Part shown: positions 11,671 to 21,982 of the stretch, one piece after another
Layout: each line of letters starts with the position of its first letter
Numbering within the stretch: the stretch's first letter is position 1
Origin: Pristionchus mayeri
Lineage: Eukaryota; Nematoda; Chromadorea; Rhabditida; Neodiplogasteridae
NCBI GenBank assembly: GCA_036245805.1
Contig: BTRK01000004.1
Span: 14,942,001-15,006,000 of the forward strand
Direction: 5' to 3'
Length of the DNA: 64,000 nucleotides
Translations under genes and position numbers: made by a program
Notes under the pieces: model-generated
Told to the model about the DNA's origin: nothing
Databases searched by the model: none
What the model saw: the letters and a program-made list of their open reading frames with translations, nothing else

Positions 11671-12916
11671 TTGGGGTGTCCGGAAAGTTCGTATAATTTT
11701 TTGTTTTTATTTTTTATTCAATGCTTTACAATTCTCAGTGACCAATGTATGCCCCTTCTTTCTCACTATCTCCCTCCAGCGATTGGGCAGGGTCTCGATT
11801 CCTCTCTTCCAGAATGCGGGTTTCTTCGAGACCGCCCATTTCACGAAAGCCCTCACAACTTCATCTCGATTCTTGAACTTCTTTCCTTTGCAGAAGTCAG
11901 AGAGAGAGAGAGCGGAAGCAGTGGTAGTCGCATGGAAAGAGATCCGGGGAATACGGTGGATGGGGAATCCTCTCGATCTTCAGCTCGTCCATTTTCTTCT
12001 GGGTCATCTTCGCTCGATGTGGGCGAGCATTGTCCATCAGAAGAAAAATTTTGCCCTGGTTCAGGAGTCTGGGAGGGACTCTGATCGCGACATCTTCCAG
12101 TTGTTCAGAGAAGAGGTCGGCATTGATGCTGGTGCCGGGGGCGAGGATCTCCCAGTAGATGGGACCGAGCACTGAGAAGAAGAAGCAGAGGAGTTCCTTC
12201 TTTCCGTGCTCTTCTTTCTTTGGGACGGGCGTGGGCTTCTCATCTGCATCCACCCATTGCAGTCTCCTCACAGAGTTATCGTACGGGATCCACTTCTCAT
12301 CTGTAGCGATGATGGAATTGACCCATCGAAGATTGGATCTACGATGGAGTAATTCCCGACAGACTTGAACATGATTTTTCAGCTGTTCGGGGGAGAGGTC
12401 ATGGGGAATCACTTGTGGGAGTTTCGGCTTCTTCCCAGATCGATGGAGGATATCGGACACCGTTGATCTGGGAGTACCAGTATCCTTCTTCAACTCACGC
12501 ACACTGGCCATGGGCTTGCGCTTCAGTGTGCGGAGAACGAGAGGCTGATCGAGGGAGGGAGGGCGTCCAGAGCGGGGTTGATCATCGAGACCAAACTCCC
12601 CTTTCTTGAAGCGGGAGAACCACTTATAGCAGAAGGGTATGGAGGGGGGCGTCAGCTCCTTCCGACTGGGCCAGGGCAGAGTGGGCCTCCTTCACGGATC
12701 GGCCAAGACGGTAGTAATGAAGTAAAACTGCTCGGAGGTAGAGATGGGAGTCCATCACAAGAATCAATGTAGCAACTAGGAAACTGATTAAATCCTCTCA
12801 CTACTCAACGTCAGAATGATGCAATACATTGTTGACAAACAGATTGCGCAATCACTGCATTTGATCGCGAACTGACTTTTTTCCGAAGCATTATACGAAC
12901 TTTCCGGACACCCGAA
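11671..12916 (-). mobile_element. Mariner element, copy B, complete
   Basis: 1246 bp with both terminal inverted repeats (GGGTGTCCGGAAAGTTCGTA type) and TA duplications at 11669-11670 and 12917-12918. It is inserted in the exon encoding the THAP domain. The outer 135 bp (12782-12916) is not in the palindrome, so this copy is complete while its mirror image is truncated. Confidence 0.95.
11740..12755 (-). pseudogene. Mariner transposase, frameshifted (copy B)
   Basis: Same arrangement as copy A: helix-turn-helix region, frameshift at the six-base homopolymer run, open central frame 12511-11897 with the DD34D residues, then a frameshift in the dinucleotide run near 11900-11920. It differs from copy A by a few substitutions, such as Lys for Arg in TQKKMDEL. 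Confidence 0.88.
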
Positions 12917-13360
12917 TAGCAATCTTCCGAGAAATGATTCACACAGACGTAATGCTTTCCGGGTGCAGTACGTAGTTGGAACTCGAGGGCAGCCTTGGAA
13001 ACATCGTCCGCGGTCAGGGCATTGATCCAGCGAGTGCGGTTGGGCTCTTTCGAAGTGAATTGATGAAACTTGTTCTTGAGGGGAGAAAAGAACTGACAAC
13101 CAACGCACGTAGGCATCTGTTAGAAACAGAAGATAGATCAAAACAGGTAGTGCAATAGTAGGTAAAGAGTATTCGAAAGGAACGTATGCAGATCAATCGC
13201 ATAAAGTGTTCATATCAGTGCTTTATCCGTTTCACTTTTCATGCATCTACAACTTCAGCACACGAGAAACCAGTGTAAGTTTGGCTTGGCCATAGCTGGC
13301 GAACTGCATCGACGAAAGATGCAGGTAGTCTCACTCTCACTCCTTTCCCGAGAGTGCCCT

Positions 13361-14093
13361 TCATTTAGGCAATAAAGAGGCGATAGGCACCGTAGCGAAG
13401 AGACCTGAGTAGGCACAGTTTACCAAGTAGTTAGGAGAAGAATCCCACTTATCCTCATCGGTGATCGTCTCTCCGGTGACCATTGCGAACACTTCCGCGG
13501 ACGCTAGAGCGACCTGTAATCTATTTTATCATTCTAGATAATCATCATTACGAAAAGAGGTGGCAGGCTTGCTGAGGGCTACACGCCTAACATGATAGGA
13601 TTAGGTGTACGATAGCTTGGAAAACAGCGATGGACGGGGTAATTGATAAGATAAGTATTGTATTCGCATATTTTCAGACTCTTGATTATGCCATGCTTAT
13701 CATTCTTATCATTAGGATGATACGAATGGCATAACCAAGGAGGAAGGTATAGTTTCAAAAGGATAAAGTACTCACGGCGTCGGTGAGGATGTAGTCAGTG
13801 ATCAGGGGGGGGGGGTGCTTGGTGATGCAGCAATGCCCGTTGATTCCTTCCAGTTTGGACAGAAGTCCGTCTCTGAGTAGAACTCCTTTCTTTAGAAGAG
13901 GGAGAGAGAAGAGCGAGGCGCAGCAGTAGTCTGCTGGCTCCTGTTTCACCCGAGGAGGACAACATTCGCACTGGCAACGTGCTGCCTCTTCGGGATCGAC
14001 TCTGTAGTGGAAGACCCTCTGCTCTTTCTCCTCCCTGATTCGCATCGAGGAGAGAGCGGCGATAGCTCCTTCCATCGACGGTAGCTCATCCAT
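13361..14093 (-). CDS. P2X7-intracellular-domain-like protein, partial
   Basis: Two minus-strand exons: 14093-13776 and 13513-13361, joined by a canonical intron. The first starts with Met right after CTCTTTCAG. It carries a dense Cys cluster (RCQCECCPP, then YCCAS) followed by GHCCITKHPPP. This pattern (CxC, CC, then CI-x2-HP) resembles the zinc-binding cysteine domain found at the C-terminus of P2X7 receptors and in many standalone or transposon-linked animal proteins. The second exon ends LPK-stop and contains SPNYLVNCAY, like the tail of that domain. The stop lies 245 bp upstream of the THAP start on the same strand. In other animals such domains often accompany THAP and transposase-like modules, so the proximity is suggestive. 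The assignment rests on motif pattern only. Confidence 0.5.
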
Positions 14094-14276
14094 CTGAAAG
14101 AGAGCGAAATAGGACAAAGAAAGCAAATACATAAGTATAGTTGAAAAGTTCAAAGTTCAAAAGACTGAAGTGCAAAAAGTAAGAATGTCATCATGCACTC
14201 GATGCACGCACGGGGTTCTGGGCACCTGATGAGCTTGCCCGGTAGATAGATCTCTCCCTCTCCTTCACATCCAATC

Positions 14277-14347
14277 GTGTTAATAGCGCAGTGGGTAACT
14301 CCTGTGCACATAGCGCAAGCGACTGGTGTTCGATCCCAGCTCGGTGT
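14277..14347 (+). repeat. tRNA-like sequence (A and B boxes)
   Basis: TAGCGCAGTGGGTAACTCC matches a pol III A box and GTGTTCGATCCC a B box, about 45 bp apart. The arms around them do not form a convincing acceptor stem, so this is a tRNA pseudogene or SINE head rather than a functional tRNA. Confidence 0.5.
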
Positions 14348-15273
14348 GAAACTTTGTTGCTGCTTTTTTTCTGATACATTGTTCACTGTCTATCGATATC
14401 CGGAGATACAGTACCCCTGATTACGCCTGCGCTAAGGCCCAAACTTCGCCTCTTCATATCTTGTGATGGAATCGTCTGTGACTCTTCGGATAAAGTGATC
14501 TCTGATCGGGTTTCTGTTCTCTACGACATCCACAGTACCACATACGCAATCAATTTTTCGTGTTACTCCTTCTTTAAAGAGAAACAGTTTTTGCGCACCT
14601 CAGAAGTTCGCGAACTTTTTGCGCAACTTGTTCGCACATTTCTGACTGATTTAACGCGTCGACTGTTATTTTTTATCCAGTAATAGAGGGCGGCCTTCCT
14701 AGAGTGGAAAGCTTTCATGATACAATTCATCTTTGAACTATATCATTACCCCCATGTTTTTTCACGATATGTGGCCATGTGTGATATCAAACCTACCAAC
14801 ATAGCACCACCAACAGTACTATATCGGTTACAGCAAAAAACGGAACTTTCAAATTGCATTCCTGGTAGTTTGAAGATACGTCTGCAATTGTTTTCACGCA
14901 TTATGTTCAGAGTTCACTGTGTCGATTAGGGAATGATGCGAGTATCTACTGTGTTTCGATGATCGTCGATTCACATTTTCATCACGTCGAAACGTATCGT
15001 CGAGAAAATGTACTTTGGAGTACAGTGAAAACAAAAAAAAGACGTATGAAAACCGTTAAACACAATTTCGAGCGTCAGTGGAAAAGCAATGCAATTAGTC
15101 AATATCAGTCACGCGATACCAATTTTCTTCCGTTTCCGATTGGCATTGCTGGCCTTTTGTTTCGCATACCTTGCCGCCGTATAATGTTTCTAAATTGTAA
15201 TGAACCTCTGACAAACTCTGAATGCAGGTTACCAATAGAGTTCCCGATTTCATAAATCGATACAATATTGCAG

Positions 15274-16813
15274 ATTTATTTTGGCAGTTCCTGACATCAC
15301 TATTTTATCTCGACACTGGAGTGTTGATGCAACAAAAATATGCATGGCGCTAGAAATGATAGTGATTTTTGTCGGATTCATAATTTCATCTATTGCCTCA
15401 TACATCTTAAGTGCTAAGGCAGGTTTTGTGATGGTTTCTCGACAATATTTTTTTAAGGAGCTTTCAATTCACCCAAACCTCGCACGCGTATTCCTAGCTG
15501 TAACGTATAACTTTTACGCGCTGCCAAGTAGCAGAATTCTGCTTCTCATGTTTGAAATTGGAATAATCGACATAAAAGGTGCGAAATTATAAAAACAAAC
15601 AAATATGATATAATACAAATTCAAGAATATCCCAATATTATGCTACACTCTTCGATCGTTCATGTCTACGATTCTATGATTTATCCTGTCCTTTTCGTTG
15701 GATTTGTAAGTATTTAACACGTTGTATGATTGACATTTAATTAAGATTGTCGAGAGAATTTTCGCAACGATTCACATTGAGGACTACGAGGTAGTTACAT
15801 CGCGTTTCCAAAATAATAAAGCTATCTTTTTAGAAGCGAACAAATACTCTTATTTCAACGCTGATCATCGTGAATTGTATTTCGTCCACAATTTTCCTTG
15901 CCATTTCTGCATCAATTGGTTTCCAGATATCACTAAAATAATATACCTGAATGTTCAGGATTGGTTTTCAATTTCCTATTTACTATTAGTGCGATTGCTG
16001 TCATCGCTGTTCTCCTAATTACTGCGACCACAACAGTTACTCGTTCATTATGTACAGCAATTAACTCCAATTATAGACTGCGATTGTGCTCTATCGAAGG
16101 AATCGTACACACTTGCAAATCGTTCGCTCCAGTATTTCCTACTCTCTTTCGAAGAAATTTCAGCTGATGGAGAACTTTTGCGTCTTTAGAGTGAGTAGTT
16201 TTCTCTCTGAAGCATATCGACTTCAATTACCAGGCATTGTTTTATTGTGCCATTTACTGTCTTATAAGTTGCTCCATTGGAGGAAGTGCACTCGTGCTGA
16301 CCTTCTATTTTCATCGAACTGTACATTCCGTACTTTTCTATTTGATTTCACATTAATTAATTTTAATTGATTTTATAAAATTGATTTTTGTTTTGCTTGT
16401 AGAGCAAAGTCATGTTGTCTACGTTATGCGTGGAGCTGTTTAACTTATCTCATGCTATGTAAGTTACTCTAGAGAAAACGTAATTCAAGAAAAAAAACTA
16501 GATTATGCTCTGATATGAAAACCCTTATTTCCGTGCGAGTATGATTCTAGTAATTTATGTCGCTAGTTTAATTCACCCCATAATTCAGAACCGCGTCAGG
16601 CGCTATTGCTCTAATATTTTATTCCTTACCGTCATTGAGAAGAGAGTTTCAATTGACATTGAGCAAATGGTGTACGAGTGTCACGTGGACTTTAATCATT
16701 CATTTAACTTCAGTATTCCATGTTTTCCTGCTCCTTCCACAATCGAAGTGGAGCGACTGAACGAGGCAACTACAGACTCCTACTTTAACCATCTCGTCGG
16801 ATCGTGGGCATAA
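15274..16813 (+). CDS. Sre-type seven-transmembrane chemoreceptor
   Basis: Nine exons assemble in frame: 15274-15578, 15626-15705, 15746-15790, 15834-15918, 15959-16035, 16077-16190, 16234-16320, 16403-16458 and 16540-16813, about 374 codons without the extreme N-terminus. Diagnostic Sre features, in order: hydrophobic MALEMIVIFVGFIISSIASY; SSRILLLMFEIGIID; the TM3-end motif VERIFATIHIEDYE followed across an intron by KRTN; the loop SYSLSKKFQLMENF; and the C-terminal TTDSYFNHLVGSW, close to the conserved end of C. elegans SRE proteins. Predicted role: chemosensory GPCR in ciliated neurons. Two junctions use AAG acceptors (15625, 15745) and one a GAG acceptor (16539), unusual but frame-preserving. 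The initiator exon was not found; it should lie in about 14.95-15.27 kb. Confidence 0.8.
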
Positions 16814-16910
16814 TCCATCATGTGGGCATTATATCAAACCGTTGATTGCGATTGTGTTCTTTCGAAGAAATCGTGCAACTCAAAACTCGCTCGCTCCAGT
16901 ACTTCTTACT

Positions 16911-16963
16911 CACAATTAGCTAATAGATAAAAGCCTTCGGCTTTTATCTATTAGCTAATTGTG
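16911..16963. repeat. Perfect 25-bp hairpin with 3-nt loop
   Basis: CACAATTAGCTAATAGATAA... pairs perfectly over 25 bp with its downstream complement around a TTC loop. It lies 100 bp after the Sre stop codon, so it could shape the 3' end of that transcript or be a tiny foldback element. Confidence 0.85.
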
Positions 16964-17220
16964 TGTGATACGTTTGTGAGCAATATAGTACTTATTATGC
17001 ACATCTGAACATAATGAAAAATATAAAGGATTTAGCAATTGTGTGTATCACAAACTGCCGCACGTTCACTAATTACATCAAGGCCGAATTGCCCCAAGCT
17101 CTTCTAAACTTAGCTATCAGGTTGTGGCGAAAGTCTTGTCGCGTCCTAGCGCTTGAAAATTGTATCCCCTATAGTCCTTACGTCACATATCAATATCATC
17201 TAACTAATTGCAATAGATGA

Positions 17221-19916
17221 GGTAATATATGGCCTCTCTAGCTGCACTTTGCACCTCACCTGAAGAATCATTTAGAAAGTAATAGTAAAAGACCAAACAC
17301 TGCCGACAGAGGTCACCGATGTGCTCGTTTCTAAATTGACTACTACTCGGAGAAGTGTGATATGACCAAACTTAAAGCACATTCGTAAACAGTATTAGAA
17401 ATGCATTACCAGGGTACAATAATGGGTAGCCAGACACAAATGCCTTTCTTGAAAATTTGAAATATTTCGGAATCAAGCCAGGACGAGAATTTGCGAAAAT
17501 ACTTTTTATCGTCTCATTTCCGTGTCGATGGATGTGGGAATCTCTATTATTCTGAAATACAAATAGCGTGATGTGGTCGACTTACTATTTCAGTTTGGGG
17601 CTGGCGGAAAATATCTCATACAAAATTGGTCATTCAAAATAGAGTTCCGCAAATTTGAATGACGAAAACTACCATATTTGTCAAAATTATAGCTCGCAGC
17701 TGATTTAAATGGTGGACCTATTGTGTTTATCTGAACAAGCAACTATTCCTCTATTAGCATTTCACAAGAAATATTTTAGAAGTCGCTAGTTGTTTTAAGG
17801 TTATAATAAAAGTGGAACTTATTTTTACCGAATCTTGACAAAATCGAATTTAACAATATTTTATTATATCAAACTTGCGTTTCTGAGCCCCGAAATTTCG
17901 ACTGTGGAAAGCATAGGAACCTACCATTCCTCGATTATCTTACACATACCGGTAAATAGTTTAATTTCTATAGGGAGATGATTGGCGTGTTCCTCTATTT
18001 GGAAAGAATAAAATGCTCAAACTTGATAAAATTGAGGTTTCGAAAACCGATTTTTTCGAACACGCTGATTTTACACTCTTTCACTGCCATCTAACTTACA
18101 TGGATGAATGATGTCTGGAATTACAAATTGCTTTATTTTAGATTCGGTGTGTAAGTCAATTTATCGAAAATAACGTTGAGATTCAGCAATATCTCACATT
18201 TGACCAAAATTTTCATCAAAAGGGGGTAGGATGATTGCTTCTTTCCAAATTTTAATCTATACATATTGACTTCTACTACTATATTCAACAATAAAAATCT
18301 GTAGTATCTCTCATCTTTGAGGTGAAAACATTATTTAATTGAACTAGAATCTGGTTTTTCGCAGATAACATCGTCAATAATGGTCAAGCAAGAAAGTTGT
18401 CAACGTAAAAGTTTCTGGAAATAATTTTCTGCGAATTTTGAGCCCTATGCCAGCCTTCTAGCTCATCTGGGAGCTGAAATACAGCGTAGCCGGGTGCAAA
18501 ACCAGAGAATTCCTAATTGACGGCTCTGGGACAATGACCCAAATTTTTCGAAATATTATGGCTAGAGTATTCTACCACTATAATATGAGTCAAATCTAGC
18601 ACAACTTTTAAAAAAAATGTTCCCGGGGTAGTCGCTTTTCATCCACTGACTCGTGATACGTGTGGTATACACAATATTTGAAAGCCATTAACGAGGAAAG
18701 TGAATTAGACCAGAAAATTCTTTCCAAAAAACAAATTTGAAGCAATATTGGGTCGAAGAAAAGTTGGCAAAAGATCATGCTTTGGAGCGGATTCGAACCC
18801 TCGTCGGCAAATGGGCGACATAAAACATGAAAAACGATAACTATGAGGGCCGATATACTTAAATTTAAAAATTTTATAAAATACAGAAATGGATGGCGAA
18901 TCCAATGAGCACAAAATTAATGGGTTCAAATTGAATCTTTGTAGTCGGAAAAATCAAAAACCTTCAAAAATGGCACGTTTTGTTGCGTTTCCGGTTGTAA
19001 CTCATGCGTATGTGCGTCATACTTGATAAAAAGTGAGATTTAGGCGTATCTTTCAATGCTCTTTCGAATGGTATATAACATGAGGCAGTACGATGAGTTT
19101 TATTTTTCGAGATCGGTAGGTCAAAAAGTCGAGCTAGCGACCTAAAATTTATGTAGAAGTGAACTCTACTCATAGGCATTACCCAGTTAAAATTGTGGCT
19201 CGATACAACCATTTTGAAGCATTGTGCCACCTCCCGGAATGCACTGTCCCGCTTTTACAGAGAACGCGTTTTAATTCATACATTCTGTCAAAATATGCGT
19301 GATATGTATGTGGTTTAGATGATCCGTTCAAAAGTTAGAAAAAGCGACCACCCAAGTTCATCACTGAACATCGAATGAGGGATGCGAGATATGACATCCT
19401 AAGGTCGATATTTGGACTCTACGCCACAAGTTTACCCTAGGGCCGGCTTGTCCCCGTAGGTTATATTTTGGCTTGTACGGCTTATAGATGAATTACCTCA
19501 CTTTTTTCAGACAAGATCTGATATTAACATATTCGCAATTCATATTGAAAAACACATCTGGGCACAATCACTCTCTCGGTTCCAGTTATAAATATAGATC
19601 TGTTTTAGTCGGTGTCCAAATGGAAGTTCTTCTCAAAAAATTTTACCTTTACTTGGAGAAGCTACATTCTAGGAAGCTCATCAATTTCTAGCTAGTTCTC
19701 ATATTTTAAATTTCACCACACTTAATGCTATATATTCAATGTATCTTGCGTGTACACGTTGGTTAGAATTTACAATGTTATGTTAACAAGCATCCTTTAT
19801 TGCTTTCACATATCAATCGAAAAGCGACGACATTTGTTCGAGGGCTTCCACTAAATGTTCGCGGAAGCGTTCAGAATCCTGAAAACGACAAGCAAATTCC
19901 AATTGTCAAAAAATCC
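17221..19916. other. Repeat-rich intergenic stretch
   Basis: No coding frame with recognisable motifs. AT-rich, with runs that echo other repeats in this window: CGGCTCTGGGACAATG near 18520 recalls the foldback ends at 57.46 and 59.08 kb, and 19370-19480 resembles 1490-1620. I see no gene. Confidence 0.5.
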
Positions 19917-20027
19917 GTCCGGATTCTACCGTATTCTCGGATTCTACCGTATTCTCGGATCCTATCGTATTCCCCGATCCTACCGTATTCTCGGATCCTA
20001 CCGTATTCTCACCGTATTCTCTGCCGA
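19917..20027 (+). repeat. 18-bp minisatellite
   Basis: About six tandem units of CGGATTCTACCGTATTCT with point variants. In one frame it reads RILPYS repeated, but no gene model supports translation. It lies where the last exon of the CPT gene would be expected. Confidence 0.9.
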
Positions 20028-20193
20028 TCTGTAGCTCGTAATGTGCGCGCAAATCGACTGCTCGCCCGTCACACGATAGCAAATTCCTGCATTTTAATTC
20101 ACTATTTTACCCTAATTCAAGTCATACTACCTCTTGAAACTGAACAATATTCCTTCATTTCGGTCATTTTGTGCAAAAACTTGAAAAAAATTA

Positions 20194-21933
20194 CCGTATC
20201 CAGCCTGGGCAACGGCGCCGAAGCCACCGCCCAGCCACGCGAATCGCCCGCCGTCAATCTCCTCATTCAGCAGGTTCGTTACCACGGGCACCTGCAAGCT
20301 GCAGATAATTGTCGATGCGGTAGGTCAAAAAGATTCAGTGCGGTAGGTAAAGAAGGACCTGCGACGTCGACAGCAGCCACTCCTGCTGAATGTAGTGATC
20401 GAGGAAGGACGAGTGTATCCCGCTTGCCTGGACAGTTCGTATTTCGGGCCTTGGTCTCTTCAGTTTACATACTCTCTCCAACGGGAGATTAGCCCAGCCC
20501 TGGGGCAATCGTCTCTTCAACGAATAAGAAAATGTAATTGGGTTTCTGGTATTTACCTTTGCCATGACGTATAGCACGAAGAGGTGCCGATCCACTCCCT
20601 TGCCCGCCATGCAGTTTCGATTGCGCAGAACGTGCGCTTCACAAGCCAATCTTAGGATCTCGGCACGCTTGGATCGCTGCAAGTCGGCAGGTTACGGTAG
20701 TATTCCACTCATAGGAAGGATCTCCTGGATCTGTTATTTCAGCACTAGCCCGTACCTTCATCGAAGAGCATTAGCAAGTGTTTTTAAACTAGATTTACAT
20801 AAATGCAAACACTCCGTACTAAAATACATGGTTATTATTATTGTTTGTCATCAGGGCGATTATCATTCAATCAAGTGATGTTCTCACTCACGTCGACTGC
20901 CTCATCGTGCATGGCGCATACGAATGCGCACGACTCATCGCCCGTCGTCCGCAGTGTCTCAGTGCGCGAGTTGCGGAAGAACCTCGTTGAGGCGGACTCG
21001 TACGTCAGCACGAATCGACCCTGATCCTGCAAGCACTTTAAGTGGAATTGACCCTGCAAACGCAGATGAAGCATTCTGAAGGGCGCGGTTAAAAGTATAA
21101 TTAGATAATAATGTCACTCAGCCAATGCAGAGATAGTAGGTAAAAATGAGATGACGGTCACCCCAAAGTCGGATTTAGTAAAAAGGGAGTGGATAGTTCT
21201 CTAAATTCCAATGTTTTGTCATTTTCAAAGTAGATAATAAGAAGTGTGCCTGAAAACCGACTCGATAATTGGCCAACTGGATGGCCATTTGGATGAACGC
21301 GTCAGGCGAGCATCCACACTGCTTGATGCGATCCTTGCCCCACTTGCGGAACACGAGCGAGGCCACGTGCAGGTTGTCTGATGCGGCGAGCTGAGCCGCG
21401 TAGCATCGCTCGATTTCAGAGGCCATCTGCACTTTCACTGCCTTAGCCAAATTTCGATGGTAGTGGAGTAAATATGGTGAAAACGAGCAATGGGTTGCCC
21501 GATGACCTTGTTGATCTTTGATCTTTGGTCTGGTGCTCCTCACCTCGTCAGTTAATTTGATCTCCAGCCTCTCTGCGAATCGGAGATCGCTCTTCTGCTC
21601 GCGATCAAATCTCTCCTCTCTCTCCTGTTGTTCAGCCAGTGGAGGGTACCTATGCAAAGTGAAGTCTGACAAAGGATTAGTAGCTTGATTCCGTTCGAGC
21701 ACAGTTAACTACAGTGGCTTGTCCGTCAACAATGGAGCCCAGCAAGACGCATCCAATTCAAAATGAATTGTGTGTGGTACCCAAGAACTTGGAGCTCTAT
21801 GAACGAAGTTGTCTCATTAATGGCGTCGTAGTCGATTCCATCAGCAATCGCATGCTCGGTGGTGCCGCCATGCTAAAGTTCACGATTTGCAAAGCTGGTC
21901 CTCTTTCATTTCCCATTCCACCCATTGACTCGG

Positions 21934-21982
<49 letters not shown>

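Larger units (their letters stand above)
9695..12781 (-). repeat. Right arm of 3.1-kb palindrome
   Basis: Inverted copy of 4903-7989. The outer boundary at 12781 lies inside an otherwise complete mariner, while the inner boundary at 9695 truncates the second element by 21 bp. The two arms thus truncate different elements: the left arm lost a mariner end, the right arm lost an end of the TTAGGTTGG element. Confidence 0.95.
10952..13116 (-). pseudogene. THAP-domain transposase-like gene: 5' half
   Basis: Minus-strand 5' half of the gene whose 3' half is on the plus strand of the left arm and spacer. 13116-12919 encodes a THAP zinc finger beginning MPTCVGCQFF, with an RTRWINAL helix and the second metal pair in YVCVNHFSEDC, giving the C2CH ligand set. 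The exon is cut after that by a mariner (11671-12916). On the far side 11668-11609 resumes in frame with the DAVPMLL box. Further exons at about 11561-11371 and 11290-10954 duplicate those of the left arm. The series stops at the truncated element at 9695-10937. The start codon at 13116 follows directly after TTTCTAACAG, which fits either a trans-splice site or an internal acceptor. Confidence 0.7.

Noticed and set aside
19800..20492. 230-residue open frame with RILPYS repeats as a protein gene
   Set aside because: It is a translation of the 18-bp minisatellite joined to the antisense of CPT exons.
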